From assembly GCA_016712505.1 (NCBI GenBank), contig JADJQY010000009.1:1-64000 (forward strand): a stretch of DNA of 64,000 bases. Direction: 5' to 3'. Position 1 is the first letter of the stretch; every line of letters starts with the position of its first letter. This DNA comes from Candidatus Eiseniibacteriota bacterium (GTDB lineage: Bacteria > Eisenbacteria > RBG-16-71-46 > CAIMUX01). Shown here piece by piece: positions 43,436 to 51,542 of this stretch. The position numbers and the translations under genes are program-made. Below the pieces are notes generated by a model. That model was not told the DNA's origin, did not search any database, and saw only the letters and a list, made by a program, of their open reading frames with translations.

Positions 43436-43449
43436 GGAGGAGGCCGAAC

Positions 43450-43692
43450 ATGGGTGAGACCACAAAGGCCAGCTCGCTTCGGAGCATGAGCCGTCCCGAT
43501 CTGGAAGCGAAGGTGCGCGAGCTCCACGCCGAGCTGTTCAATCTCCGGTTCCGGAACTCGATGAAGCAGGTCGAGGACCCGGTGAGCCTTCGCCGGATCC
43601 GTCGCGATATCGCCCGGATCCACACGGTCATTCGCGAAGGCGCGGGGATTCGCGAGGGCGTGGGAAGCGCGGGCGGCGGCAAGAGCAAGTAG
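43450..43692 (+). CDS. rpmC: 50S ribosomal protein L29
   Basis: Small helical hairpin protein near the tunnel exit. RPDLEAKVRELHAELFNLRF and RRIRRDIARIHTVIRE are the L29 core. It has 80 residues, with about 10 extra at the start and a Gly-rich tail. AGGAGGAGG precedes the ATG; a longer in-frame reading overlaps rplP and is rejected. Confidence 0.94.
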   Translation: MGETTKASSLRSMSRPDLEAKVRELHAELFNLRFRNSMKQVEDPVSLRRIRRDIARIHTVIREGAGIREGVGSAGGGKSK

Positions 43693-43808
43693 GCCGGAAC
43701 TCGAGGCAAACGCCGACCCGCGAAGATCGTCGGTCGGGCAGTGAGCGCACAGATGTTGGACAAACCAGCGCCCTGATGGGCCGGTAAGAGAACCTGGGGA
43801 GACGAGCG

Positions 43809-44066
43809 ATGGCCGAACGTGCAAATCGCAAGGTCCGCGAAGGCATCGTGACGAGCAACAAGATGGAGCAGACCGTGGTGGTCGCGCAGCGTCGTCGGGT
43901 CCAGCACCCGCTGTACAAGCGCTACATCACCCTGACCAAGAAGTACTACGCCCACGATGAAAAGAACGAATGCAACGTCGGCGACTTCGTCCGGATCATG
44001 GAGACGCGACCAATGAGCAAGCTCAAGCGGTGGCGTCTGGTTGAGATCCTGGAAAAAGCGCGGTAG
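43809..44066 (+). CDS. rpsQ: 30S ribosomal protein S17
   Basis: S17, a primary 16S rRNA binder. REGIVTSNKMEQTVVVAQRR, HPLYKRYITLTKKYYAHDEK and GDFVRIMETRPMSKLKRWRL are typical. It has 85 residues. 116 bp of non-coding sequence separate it from rpmC. Confidence 0.96.
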   Translation: MAERANRKVREGIVTSNKMEQTVVVAQRRRVQHPLYKRYITLTKKYYAHDEKNECNVGDFVRIMETRPMSKLKRWRLVEILEKAR

Positions 44067-44078
44067 GAGACTGAGGCC

Positions 44079-44447
44079 ATGATCCAGCAGCAGACGATGC
44101 TCGTGATCTCGGATAACTCCGGGGCGCGGCGTGCGATGTGCATCAAGGTCCTGGGCGGTACCCGCCGTCGTTACGGCAGCGTCGGCGATATCATCGTCGT
44201 CGCGATCAAGGACGCCATCCCGGGAGCTCAGGTGAAGAAGGGCGGAGTGGAGCGCGCGGTCATCGTGCGCACGAGGAAGGAAGTACGCCGCAAGGACGGC
44301 TCGTACATCCGCTTCGATCAGAACGCCGCCGTGATCATCAACAAGGACAAGGAGCCCAAGGGCACCCGTATCTTCGGTCCGGTCGCGCGCGAATTGCGCG
44401 AGAAGGAGTTCATGAAGATCGTGTCTCTGGCCCCGGAGGTGATCTGA
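44079..44447 (+). CDS. rplN: 50S ribosomal protein L14
   Basis: L14 at the subunit interface. MIQQQTMLVISDNSGARRAM, VGDIIVVAIKDAIPGAQVKK and RFDQNAAVIINKDKEPKGTR are diagnostic. It has 122 residues. The stop TGA shares its A with the rplX ATG (TGATG). Confidence 0.97.
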   Translation: MIQQQTMLVISDNSGARRAMCIKVLGGTRRRYGSVGDIIVVAIKDAIPGAQVKKGGVERAVIVRTRKEVRRKDGSYIRFDQNAAVIINKDKEPKGTRIFGPVARELREKEFMKIVSLAPEVI

Positions 44448-44767
44448 TGAGCATCACCAAGGGAGACCGCGTCATCATTCTCTCCGGCGCGGACAAGGGG
44501 AAGACCGGCGAGGTGCGTGCCGTCTACCCGAAGAAGGGCCTGGTGGTGGTGGAGAAGGTGCGCCTGGTGAAGCGCCATGCCAAGGCGGGGCGTTTCGGCC
44601 TGCAGCAGAGCGGCGTGATCGAGAAGGAAGCGCCGCTTCCGCTCTGCAAGGTCGCCCTGGTGGACAAGAAGGGCAAGCCCACGCGCGTGCGCAGTACGGG
44701 CGAGGGCAAGGCGAAGACGCGCACGGCGGCGACCACCGGCGAGATCTTCGATCGGCATAAGGAGTAA
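44447..44767 (+). CDS. rplX: 50S ribosomal protein L24
   Basis: L24, an assembly initiator with a KOW motif (KGDRVIILSGADKGKTGEVR). It has 106 residues. The start is fixed by the TGATG overlap with rplN and the GGAGG at 44436-44440. The C-terminal half is Lys/Arg/Thr-rich and somewhat variable. Confidence 0.95.
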   Translation: MSITKGDRVIILSGADKGKTGEVRAVYPKKGLVVVEKVRLVKRHAKAGRFGLQQSGVIEKEAPLPLCKVALVDKKGKPTRVRSTGEGKAKTRTAATTGEIFDRHKE

Positions 44768-44773
44768 CGAACG

Positions 44774-45463
44774 ATGAGCAAGGCTCCAGCCAAGGCCCCC
44801 GGCAAGAACCCGGGCAAGGCGCCGGCGCAGCAGAAGCAGGGCGACAAGAAGGCGGAAAAGGCCAAGGCGGCAGGTAAATCGACCTCCGCTGGTCCGATCG
44901 ATCCGCCGCCGCCCGCGCGAAACAAAGCCTTCTACGAGAAGGAAGTGATTCCGGCGCTGCAGGCCCGCTTCGGTTACACCAGCATCATGCAGGTACCGAA
45001 GCTGACCAAGATCGTGGTCAACATGGGGGTCGGCGACGCCCTGCAGAACGCGAAGCTGCTCGACGGAGCGGCGGAGGAGATGGCGCAGATCACCGGACAG
45101 CGTCCGTCGATCCGGCGCGCGAAGAAGTCGATCGCCAACTTCAAGCTCCGTGAAGGGCTGCCGATCGGGTGCATGGTCACGTTGCGCGGGCCCCATATGT
45201 GGGAGTTCCTCGATCGCCTGACCTCCATCGCCCTGCCGCGCGTGCGCGACTTCCGCGGCCTGCCGACCCGCTCGTTCGACGGCCGGGGCAATTACACCTT
45301 CGGTCTGAAGGAGCAGGTGGTCTTCCCGGAGATCCAGTACGACAAGGTCGACAAGATTCGCGGGATGGACATCACCCTGGTCACGACCGCGCGCACCGAC
45401 GAAGAGGGTTTCGAGCTGCTCAAGGCGATGAAGTGGCCGTTCCGGCAGCAGGGCGGCCGCTAA
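44774..45463 (+). CDS. rplE: 50S ribosomal protein L5 with Lys/Ala/Pro-rich N-terminal extension
   Basis: L5 binds 5S rRNA and the P-site tRNA. The core (FYEKEVIPALQARFGYTSIM, PKLTKIVVNMGVGDA, KSIANFKLREGLPIGCMVTL, GRGNYTFGLKEQVVFPEI) is complete. About 50 extra residues precede it, rich in Lys, Ala, Pro and Gly (MSKAPAKAPGKNPGKAPAQQ), making 229 residues against ~180. The ATG at 44774 fits the 6-bp gap to rplX; no better internal start with a ribosome-binding site is seen. Confidence 0.93.
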   Translation: MSKAPAKAPGKNPGKAPAQQKQGDKKAEKAKAAGKSTSAGPIDPPPPARNKAFYEKEVIPALQARFGYTSIMQVPKLTKIVVNMGVGDALQNAKLLDGAAEEMAQITGQRPSIRRAKKSIANFKLREGLPIGCMVTLRGPHMWEFLDRLTSIALPRVRDFRGLPTRSFDGRGNYTFGLKEQVVFPEIQYDKVDKIRGMDITLVTTARTDEEGFELLKAMKWPFRQQGGR

Positions 45464-45488
45464 CCGCGGCCGAGAGGAGACTTAGAGC

Positions 45489-45674
45489 GTGGCGAAGAAG
45501 TCGTTGATCGAGAAGTGGAAGGGCACGCCGAGATTCGCCGTCCGGAAGTACAATCGCTGCGGCCGCTGCGGCCGTCCGCGGGCGTACCTCCGCAAGTTCG
45601 GTATGTGCCGCATCTGCGTCCGTGAGTTGGCGCTGATGGGCCACCTGCCCGGCGTGGTCAAGGCCAGCTGGTAG
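45489..45674 (+). CDS. rpsN: 30S ribosomal protein S14, zinc-binding (type Z)
   Basis: The short (61-residue) zinc form of S14. Four Cys ligands: C24-x2-C27 and C40-x2-C43. RKFGMCRICVRELALMGHLPGVVKASW is the normal end. GTG start behind AGAGGAGA. The final codons AGC-TGG-TAG seed the 19-bp repeat that follows. Confidence 0.96.
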   Translation: MAKKSLIEKWKGTPRFAVRKYNRCGRCGRPRAYLRKFGMCRICVRELALMGHLPGVVKASW

Positions 45675-45740
45675 CGTCAGAGCTATCTGGTAGCGTCAGG
45701 GCCATCTGGTAGCATCAGGGCCACTTGGCAGCACCAGGCC
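45666..45740 (+). repeat. 19-bp tandem repeat seeded by the rpsN stop codon
   Basis: Units at 45666-45684 (containing Ser-Trp-stop of rpsN), 45685-45703, 45704-45722 and 45723-45740. The pattern is (A)(T)CTGGTAGCGTCAGGGCC. TGG-TAG is kept in units 2 and 3 and becomes TGG-CAG in unit 4. The stretch GGTAGCGTCAGA is identical to one in the tuf array. Confidence 0.9.
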
Positions 45741-45843
45741 GAACCGGCAGGAAACTTGGGGCACCTGCGTACGCGATGAGAGGTTGTCGCGATCAGGATG
45801 GCTCGGTAGAGGCGACAAGCTTGGATTGAGGAGAAGGGATCCG

Positions 45844-46275
45844 ATGAGCGTTTCCGACCCGATCGCAGACATGTTGACGTGCATCCGCAACGCCGCACAG
45901 GCGCGGCATCCGCGGGTTGACGTTCCGGCCTCCCGGGTGAAGGAGGAGCTTGCCAAGGTTCTCGAGCGCGAGAAGTTCATCAAGAACTATCGGCGGATTG
46001 AGGATGGCAAGCAGGGGATTCTTCGGATCTACCTGAAATACGACGTCGAAGCGGGGTCGGTCATCTCCCACCTCAAGCGGCTGAGCAAGCCCGGCCGCCG
46101 GTTGTATGTCGGCAAGGACCGGGTCCCGCGCATTCAGAACGGTCTGGGCACCGCGATTCTGTCCACGCCCAAGGGCGTGCTGACCGATCGCGAAGCGCGC
46201 GAGGCCGGCATCGGCGGCGAACTTTTTGTGCGAAGTCTGGTAGCACCGGAGGTAGAAGGCAGATGTCACGCGTAG
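45844..46275 (+). CDS. rpsH: 30S ribosomal protein S8 with altered C-terminus (frameshift)
   Basis: S8, central 16S rRNA binder. It begins MSVSDPIADMLTCIRNAAQA, the family start. It runs normally to STPKGVLTDREAREAGIGGEL, then reads FVRSLVAPEVEGRCHA and stops inside rplF (13-bp overlap). Removing one T from the T5 run at 46223-46227 gives GGELLCEVW-TAG, the normal S8 C-terminus, ending at 46243 with a perfect 19-bp gap and GGAGG before rplF. The frame as given is 143 residues. An assembly error or a real mutation are both possible. Confidence 0.9.
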   Translation: MSVSDPIADMLTCIRNAAQARHPRVDVPASRVKEELAKVLEREKFIKNYRRIEDGKQGILRIYLKYDVEAGSVISHLKRLSKPGRRLYVGKDRVPRIQNGLGTAILSTPKGVLTDREAREAGIGGELFVRSLVAPEVEGRCHA

Positions 46276-46799
46276 GAAAGAAGCCGATCGTCGTGCCCAA
46301 GGGCGTCACCGTCACCATCGAAGGTGATCTCGTCACGGCCAAGGGTCCGCTCGGCGAGATGTCCTTCCGCACCCGGCCCGAGGTCGCGGTGAAGATGGAA
46401 GACGGTCACGTGCTCGTGGAGAACGTCGCCGGCGGTCGCGGCTCGGCGCTCCACGGCACCTCCCGGTCGCAGATCAACAACATCGTCCAGGGCTGCTCCA
46501 CCGGCTTCTCCCGTGGACTCGAGATCGTCGGGACCGGCTATCGCGCCGCCTTGGCGGGTCGCACCTTGGAGATCAACATCGGCTTCAACGCCCCGGTGAA
46601 GGTTCCCCTTCCGGATGGCTTGACGGCCGAGGTGACGGACAAGCCGCCAAAGATCATGATCAAGGGGATGAACAAGGACGCTGTCGGCCAGCTCGCGGCC
46701 AACATCCGCGGGATCCGGCCGCCCGAGCCGTACCTCGGCAAGGGGATCCGGTACGAGGGCGAGCAGGTCCGTCGCAAGGCTGGTAAGTCGGCTGGTTGA
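46263..46799 (+). CDS. rplF: 50S ribosomal protein L6
   Basis: L6 near the factor-binding site. MSRVGKKPIVVPKGVTVTIE, the duplicated L6 fold, KPPKIMIKGMNKDAVGQLAA and RPPEPYLGKGIRYEGEQVRR are typical. It has 178 residues. GGAGG lies 11 bp before the ATG. Confidence 0.97.
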   Translation: MSRVGKKPIVVPKGVTVTIEGDLVTAKGPLGEMSFRTRPEVAVKMEDGHVLVENVAGGRGSALHGTSRSQINNIVQGCSTGFSRGLEIVGTGYRAALAGRTLEINIGFNAPVKVPLPDGLTAEVTDKPPKIMIKGMNKDAVGQLAANIRGIRPPEPYLGKGIRYEGEQVRRKAGKSAG

Positions 46800-46889
46800 T
46801 CCGCCGACCCAAGCGACTTGGTCGGAATCAAGTCGGGCAGAAGCAACGCGGCCGGGTTCTATTCGGCTAGGGCAGGAGAGAAACGATCC

Positions 46890-47261
46890 ATGAAGTCGAT
46901 CGCTGAGAAAAGAAGGCGGATGCGGATCCGCCGTCACCTTCGGATCCGGAAGAAGCTGGCCGGGACGGGTGAGGTTCCGCGGCTCGCGGTCTACCGCTCG
47001 AGCAAGCACATCTACGCGCAGCTGGTCAACGATCTGTCCGGCGTGTCGCTGTGCGGAACGTCGTCGCTCGACCCGACGATCAAGGAAGCCCTGAAGGGGC
47101 TCAAGAAGGCGGAGAAGAGCAAGGCCGTGGGGAAGCGGATGGCGGAAATCGCGCTGGAGAAGGGGATCTTGAAGATCGCCTTCGATCGCGGCGGCTACGT
47201 CTACCATGGTCGGATTCAGGCTTTGGCCGAGGGCGCCCGCGAAGGCGGCCTCCGATTCTAG
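46890..47261 (+). CDS. rplR: 50S ribosomal protein L18
   Basis: L18 binds 5S rRNA. It starts MKSIAEKRRRMRIRRHLRIR, then VPRLAVYRSSKHIYAQLVND and FDRGGYVYHGRIQALAEGAR, with GLRF at the end, all typical. It has 123 residues. A longer in-frame start is rejected because this ATG follows AGGAGAG. The TTC-TAG end seeds a repeat. Confidence 0.96.
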   Translation: MKSIAEKRRRMRIRRHLRIRKKLAGTGEVPRLAVYRSSKHIYAQLVNDLSGVSLCGTSSLDPTIKEALKGLKKAEKSKAVGKRMAEIALEKGILKIAFDRGGYVYHGRIQALAEGAREGGLRF

Positions 47262-47312
47262 CCGGCAGGGGTCTAACCGGCAGGGGTCTAACCGGCAAAG
47301 GTCTAAGAGCGG
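47257..47312 (+). repeat. 15-bp tandem repeat seeded by the rplR stop codon
   Basis: Units at 47257-47271 (TCTAGCCGGCAGGGG, containing the TAG stop), 47272-47286, 47287-47301 and a partial copy from 47302. The TAG becomes TAA in every copy, giving four stops in one frame. TAACCGGCAGGGG resembles TAACCGGTAGCGG after tuf. Confidence 0.9.
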
Positions 47313-47325
47313 AAGGAGCACCAGA

Positions 47326-47925
47326 GTGAGAGGCGACAGGCCTGAGAGGAAAGAGCGCTCCGATTGGAACGCCCAGCCCGAGTTTACCGAGCGGGTGATC
47401 CACATCAACCGCGTCGCGAAGGTGGTCAAGGGTGGCCGACGCTTCAGCTTCAACGCCATCGTGGCGGTCGGCAACCAGGCCGGACGGGTCGGAATCGGCC
47501 TGGGGAAGGCCAACGAAGTGCCGGACGCCATCCGCAAGGCGGGCGAGGCGGCGCGTAAAAACATGGTGACCATTCCGCTCATCAAGGGCACCATCCCCCA
47601 TACCATCATCGGTGAGTTCGGCGCGGGACGGGTCCTGCTCAAGCCGGCCTCCGCCGGTACGGGTGTGATCGCGGGCGGCGGCGTGCGCGCCGTGCTCGAG
47701 GTGGCCGGTGTCCAGGACGTGCTGACCAAGAACCTTGGCAGCTCGAACCCGCACAACGCGGTCAAGGCGACGGTTACGGGGCTCAAGGGCCTCCGCAGCG
47801 CGGCCAGTGTCGCGCGCATGCGCGGGCTCCCGGTGAGCTATTTCATCGGCAAGAAGAAGGGTACCGTTCAAGAGAAGGCGCAGGTGGCAGTTGAGCAAGC
47901 GACTGAAAATCCGTCAAATTCTTAG
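47326..47925 (+). CDS. rpsE: 30S ribosomal protein S5
   Basis: S5 at the mRNA entry and decoding fidelity region. TERVIHINRVAKVVKGGRRF, VGNQAGRVGIGLGKANEVPD and VLEVAGVQDVLTKNLGSSNP are diagnostic. The GTG start has AAGGAG 7 bp upstream. It has 199 residues. Its last 35 bases overlap rpmD. Confidence 0.95.
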   Translation: MRGDRPERKERSDWNAQPEFTERVIHINRVAKVVKGGRRFSFNAIVAVGNQAGRVGIGLGKANEVPDAIRKAGEAARKNMVTIPLIKGTIPHTIIGEFGAGRVLLKPASAGTGVIAGGGVRAVLEVAGVQDVLTKNLGSSNPHNAVKATVTGLKGLRSAASVARMRGLPVSYFIGKKKGTVQEKAQVAVEQATENPSNS

Positions 47926-48079
47926 CGGCATCAATTGCCTCGAGAGCCACAAGCGCACCATTCGTGCGCTGGGTATCCGTCGCATGCAGCAAGAGGTCGA
48001 GTTGCCCGACAACCCGGCCATCCGCGGCATGCTGCGTCATGTGCGTCACATGGTCGAGGTGCAGGAGATTAACGGATGA
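47891..48079 (+). CDS. rpmD: 50S ribosomal protein L30
   Basis: L30, 62 residues. SKRLKIRQILSGINCLESHK, TIRALGIRRMQQEVELPDNP and MLRHVRHMVEVQE are the L30 pattern. It uses a TTG start inside the end of rpsE, with GGTGG in front; no ATG or GTG gives the correct N-terminus. Its TGA overlaps the rplO ATG (ATGA). Confidence 0.9.
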   Translation: MSKRLKIRQILSGINCLESHKRTIRALGIRRMQQEVELPDNPAIRGMLRHVRHMVEVQEING

Positions 48080-48540
48080 AACTGACAGATCTTCGGCCGG
48101 CCAAGGGCGCGGTCAAGAAGCGGAAGCGGATCGGATGCGGTACCGGTTCCGGCCACGGCGGCACCTCGACCAAGGGGCACAAGGGCCACAAGGCCCGCGC
48201 GGGCGGCGGCAGTCACCCGTGGTTCGAGGGCGGTCAGATGCCGCTCATGCGGCGCCTGCCCAAGGGCGGGTTCAAGAATCCGGGACGGGTCGAGTTTCAG
48301 GTGGTCAACGTCGCGGACCTCTCGGTCTTCGCCGCCAACACCGAGATCACGCCGGCGCTGCTGCTCCAGCACAAGCTGGCGCGCCGCGCGACGCAGCCGA
48401 TCAAGCTGCTCGGCCACGGCGACATCGATCGTCCGCTCAAGGTGAAGATCCACGCCGCTTCATCCTCCGCGTTGGAGAAGCTGAAGGCGGCCGGCGGCAG
48501 CGTTGAACTCCTGACGTCATCCAGCCAGGGAAAGGACTGA
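48076..48540 (+). CDS. rplO: 50S ribosomal protein L15
   Basis: L15, late-assembly protein of the large subunit. MKLTDLRPAKGAVKKRKRIG, GTGSGHGGTSTKGHKGHKAR and GGSHPWFEGGQMPLMRRLPK are diagnostic. It has 154 residues. The ATG overlaps the rpmD stop; secY starts 5 bp after its end. Confidence 0.97.
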   Translation: MKLTDLRPAKGAVKKRKRIGCGTGSGHGGTSTKGHKGHKARAGGGSHPWFEGGQMPLMRRLPKGGFKNPGRVEFQVVNVADLSVFAANTEITPALLLQHKLARRATQPIKLLGHGDIDRPLKVKIHAASSSALEKLKAAGGSVELLTSSSQGKD

Positions 48541-48544
48541 GACA

Positions 48545-49861
48545 GTGGTCTCCAGCCTGTTCCAGGTCTTCCGGGTCCCGGAGCTCAAGCGTCGCATTCT
48601 CTGGACGCTCGGGCTCCTGATCGTCTACCGATTCGGAGGCCACATCCCGACCCCGGGGATTAACGGCGCCGCGCTCACCGCGTGGGCCCAGTCCGCGGCG
48701 GACGGAAACACGCTGTTCAATCTGTACGATCTCTTCGTCGGCGGGAACTTCGCCAAGGCGACCATCTTCGCCCTTGGCATCATGCCTTACATCAGCGCCT
48801 CGATCGTCTTCCAGCTGTTCGGCTCGGTGATTCCGTTCTTCGAGCGACTGCAGAAGGAAGGCGAGGAGGGCCGAAAGAAGATCAACCAGTACACCCGCGT
48901 CGGTACGGTCGCGCTCGCCCTCGTGCAGTCGGCGGGTATCAGCGTCTTCCTCGAGAGTCTGAATGGTCAGATTCCGGGAATCGTCCCGAACCCAGGTCTC
49001 GCCTTCAAGCTGCTCTGCATGCTGACCATGACCTCGGGCACGATCTTCGTGATGTGGTTGGGGGAGACGATCACCGAACGGGGCATCGGAAACGGCATTT
49101 CGCTCATCATCTTCATCGGCATCGTGGCCCGCTTTCCGAACGACGTGATCAACAGCCTCCGTTTGGTGGCCAACGGCGCCCTGCACCCGCTGGTTGCGGT
49201 CCTGATTGCGGCCATGATGATCGGCATCACCGCCTTCGTGATCTTCGTCAACCAGGCGCAGCGCCGCATCCCGGTGCAATACGCCAAGCGGATCGTCGGA
49301 CGGAAGATGTATGGCGGACAGACGACCCACATTCCGCTCCGGGTCATCACCGCCGGCGTGATCCCGATCATCTTTGCGCAGTCGATCGTGATCTTCCCGA
49401 GCACCATCGGGACGTTCTTCCCGAACAACGACGCGATCCAGATGATCGTGCAATGGTTCTCGCCCGGACACCCGGTCTACATCGTGCTCTACGCGGCGCT
49501 GATCATCTTCTTCACCTACTTCTACACCGCCATCATCTTCAATCCGATGGACCTGGCGGAGAACATGAAGAAGTTCGGCGGCTTCATCCCGGGCATCCAG
49601 CCGGGTCGGCACACTGCGGAGTACATTGACCGGATCCTGCTTCGGATCACGCTCCCCGGCGCGATCTTCTTGGCCATCATCGCGGTGCTTCCGGATCTCT
49701 TGATCCGTTACGGAAACGTGCCGTTCTACTTCGGCGGGACGAGCCTCCTCATCATCGTGGGTGTGGCTCTGGACACGCTGCAGCAGATCGAGTCGCACCT
49801 CTTGATGCGCCACTACGACGGATTCATGAAGAAGGGCAAGCTGCGCGCCCGCGCGCGGTAG
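48545..49861 (+). CDS. secY: Preprotein translocase subunit SecY
   Basis: Channel subunit of the Sec translocon in the inner membrane, 438 residues with ten predicted membrane spans. FRVPELKRRILWTLGLLIVY begins the protein, followed by MPYISASIVFQLFGSVIPFF, GNGISLIIFIGIVARFP and PVQYAKRIVGRKMYGGQTTH with the cytosolic loops. The GTG start is 5 bp after rplO. It ends with a basic tail (MKKGKLRARAR). Confidence 0.97.
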   Translation: MVSSLFQVFRVPELKRRILWTLGLLIVYRFGGHIPTPGINGAALTAWAQSAADGNTLFNLYDLFVGGNFAKATIFALGIMPYISASIVFQLFGSVIPFFERLQKEGEEGRKKINQYTRVGTVALALVQSAGISVFLESLNGQIPGIVPNPGLAFKLLCMLTMTSGTIFVMWLGETITERGIGNGISLIIFIGIVARFPNDVINSLRLVANGALHPLVAVLIAAMMIGITAFVIFVNQAQRRIPVQYAKRIVGRKMYGGQTTHIPLRVITAGVIPIIFAQSIVIFPSTIGTFFPNNDAIQMIVQWFSPGHPVYIVLYAALIIFFTYFYTAIIFNPMDLAENMKKFGGFIPGIQPGRHTAEYIDRILLRITLPGAIFLAIIAVLPDLLIRYGNVPFYFGGTSLLIIVGVALDTLQQIESHLLMRHYDGFMKKGKLRARAR

Positions 49862-49945
49862 ACCCCCGCTTCGAGACGAGACAGATACGGGGAAACAGGT
49901 TGGGGACGGTCGCCCCTCGGGGCGGACCTCCGCGGAGACCGAGTG

Positions 49946-50647
49946 ATGCGGTTCGTGCTGCTGGGAGCGCCGGGGTGTGGCAAGGGGACGCAAAGCGCCC
50001 TGCTGCAGAAGAAGTACGGCATCCCGGGGATCTCGACCGGGGACATCCTGCGGGCGGCGATCGCCGCAGGCACTCCGACCGGGGAGAAGGCGAAGACCTA
50101 CGTCACGACCGGGGCGCTGGTGCCGGACGAGGTGATCCTCGAGCTGGTGGAGCATCGGATCGATCAGGGGGATGCCACCGCCGGGTTCATCCTGGACGGT
50201 TTTCCGCGGTCGATCCCCCAGGCGGAGGGATTGGAAGGGTTTCTCGGGCAGCGCGGCTGGAAGCTCGACCGCGTGCTCAAGATCGATGTGCAGAAGAAGG
50301 CCATCCTGGAGAGGATGACCAGTCGGAGGGTCTGCCCGGGTTGTGGCGCCGTGTTCAACGTGCTGACGCAGCCCCCGCAGAAGTCCGGCATCTGTGACGC
50401 CTGCGGGACCGGCCTGATCCAGCGGGACGACGATACCGAGGAGACGGTGCGCAAGCGCCTCAATGTCTACGAGTCGGCCACCGCGCCGCTCATCGACTAC
50501 TACGACGCGAAGGGGCTCTTGAGCATCATTCACGGAGATGGACAGGTGGACCAGGTCTTCAACCAGATCGTCGAAGCCCTGGCCAGGGCTATCTCGCCGA
50601 GCGGGACCCAGTCGGGCGGGCGGACGCAGAATCCGGGTGGGCGCTAG
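49946..50647 (+). CDS. adk: Adenylate kinase with zinc-type LID
   Basis: Interconverts ATP + AMP and 2 ADP. P-loop GAPGCGKGT at residues 7-15, DGFPRS in the AMP-binding part, and a LID domain with CPGC...CDAC (four Cys, zinc type) then DDTEETVRKRLNVYESATAP. It has 233 residues. GTG at 49943 and ATG at 49946 are both possible; the ATG gives MRFVLLGAPG and 8-bp spacing from GGAG. It lies between secY and map as in many bacteria. Confidence 0.94.
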   Translation: MRFVLLGAPGCGKGTQSALLQKKYGIPGISTGDILRAAIAAGTPTGEKAKTYVTTGALVPDEVILELVEHRIDQGDATAGFILDGFPRSIPQAEGLEGFLGQRGWKLDRVLKIDVQKKAILERMTSRRVCPGCGAVFNVLTQPPQKSGICDACGTGLIQRDDDTEETVRKRLNVYESATAPLIDYYDAKGLLSIIHGDGQVDQVFNQIVEALARAISPSGTQSGGRTQNPGGR

Positions 50648-50649
50648 CC

Positions 50650-51438
50650 ATGATCCGGATCCGGCGCCCGGACGAGGTGGCGAAGATCCGGGCCAGCGCC
50701 CGGATCGTGGCCGAGGCTCTGGACCTCTCCAGCCGGCTGGTGCGGCCCGGGTTGACCACCCGGGAGCTGGACCAAAAGATTGAAGAATTGATTCGCTCCA
50801 GGGGAGCCACGCCGTCCTTCATCGGCTATCATGGCTACCCTGCGGCGAGTTGCTTGTCGGTCAACGCGCAGGTGGTACATGCCATCCCCGGTGATTACGT
50901 CCTCCGGGAGGGGGACATCATCGGGGTCGACGTCGGCGCCTACAAGGCCGGGTACCATGGAGACGGCGCCTTCACCTTTCCGGTGGGAGAGGTGTCGGCC
51001 GATGCGCGTCGTTTGATGGAGGTCACCCGGGAGTGCCTTCGCCTCGCGATCGAGGCGGTGCGTCCCGGGAATCGAGTCGGTGCCATCGGACATGCGGTTC
51101 AAACCCATGCCGAAAAGCACGGCTTTGGTGTGGTGCGGGAGTTGGTGGGACACGGCATCGGTGAGCGTATGCACGAGGAACCGCAGGTTCCGAACTACGG
51201 ACGCCCCGATAGCGGCCCGACACTCCGCCCCGGCATGGTGATCGCGATCGAGCCGATGATCAACCTGGGGACCCACGAAGTGGAGACCCTGGAAGACGAG
51301 TGGACCGTGGTGACCCGGGACGGAAGCCTCTCGGCCCACTACGAGCACACGGTACTGGTGACCGAGACCGGTTCGGAGATCCTGACCGTTCTCGATCGCG
51401 CGGTCGTCGACGAGAGCCCGCTCGGAAGTCGCGGATAG
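50650..51438 (+). CDS. map: Methionine aminopeptidase, type I
   Basis: Removes the initiator Met from nascent proteins using a two-metal site. The ligands lie in GVDVGAYKAGYHGDGAFTF (two Asp), GHGIGERMHEEPQVPNYG (His), IEPM (Glu) and the final EWTVVTRDGSLSAHYEHTVL region (Glu). It has 262 residues. The start is 2 bp after adk. infA, which normally follows, is absent. Confidence 0.96.
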   Translation: MIRIRRPDEVAKIRASARIVAEALDLSSRLVRPGLTTRELDQKIEELIRSRGATPSFIGYHGYPAASCLSVNAQVVHAIPGDYVLREGDIIGVDVGAYKAGYHGDGAFTFPVGEVSADARRLMEVTRECLRLAIEAVRPGNRVGAIGHAVQTHAEKHGFGVVRELVGHGIGERMHEEPQVPNYGRPDSGPTLRPGMVIAIEPMINLGTHEVETLEDEWTVVTRDGSLSAHYEHTVLVTETGSEILTVLDRAVVDESPLGSRG

Positions 51439-51452
51439 AGAGCAGGCGCAGT

Positions 51453-51540
51453 CCCTGCGGGCGGACGGAATGCCTGCGGGCGGACAGCCTCGAGTTCGCG
51501 GGCGAAGGAAGGCTGTAGGTCGCGAGCGAAGGAAGGTCGA
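51453..51540 (+). repeat. Two short direct duplications before rpmJ
   Basis: The 104-bp map-rpmJ gap is made largely of CTGCGGGCGGAC in two copies (about 51456 and 51474) and TCGCG(G/A)GCGAAGGAAGG in two copies (about 51495 and 51519). The second of the latter provides the GAAGG upstream of rpmJ. Confidence 0.7.
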
Positions 51541-51542
51541 AG

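Noticed and set aside
46219..46243. Programmed frameshifting in rpsH as the main explanation
   Set aside because: There is no stop codon at the slip site and no internal Shine-Dalgarno as in prfB; an indel in the T run is simpler.
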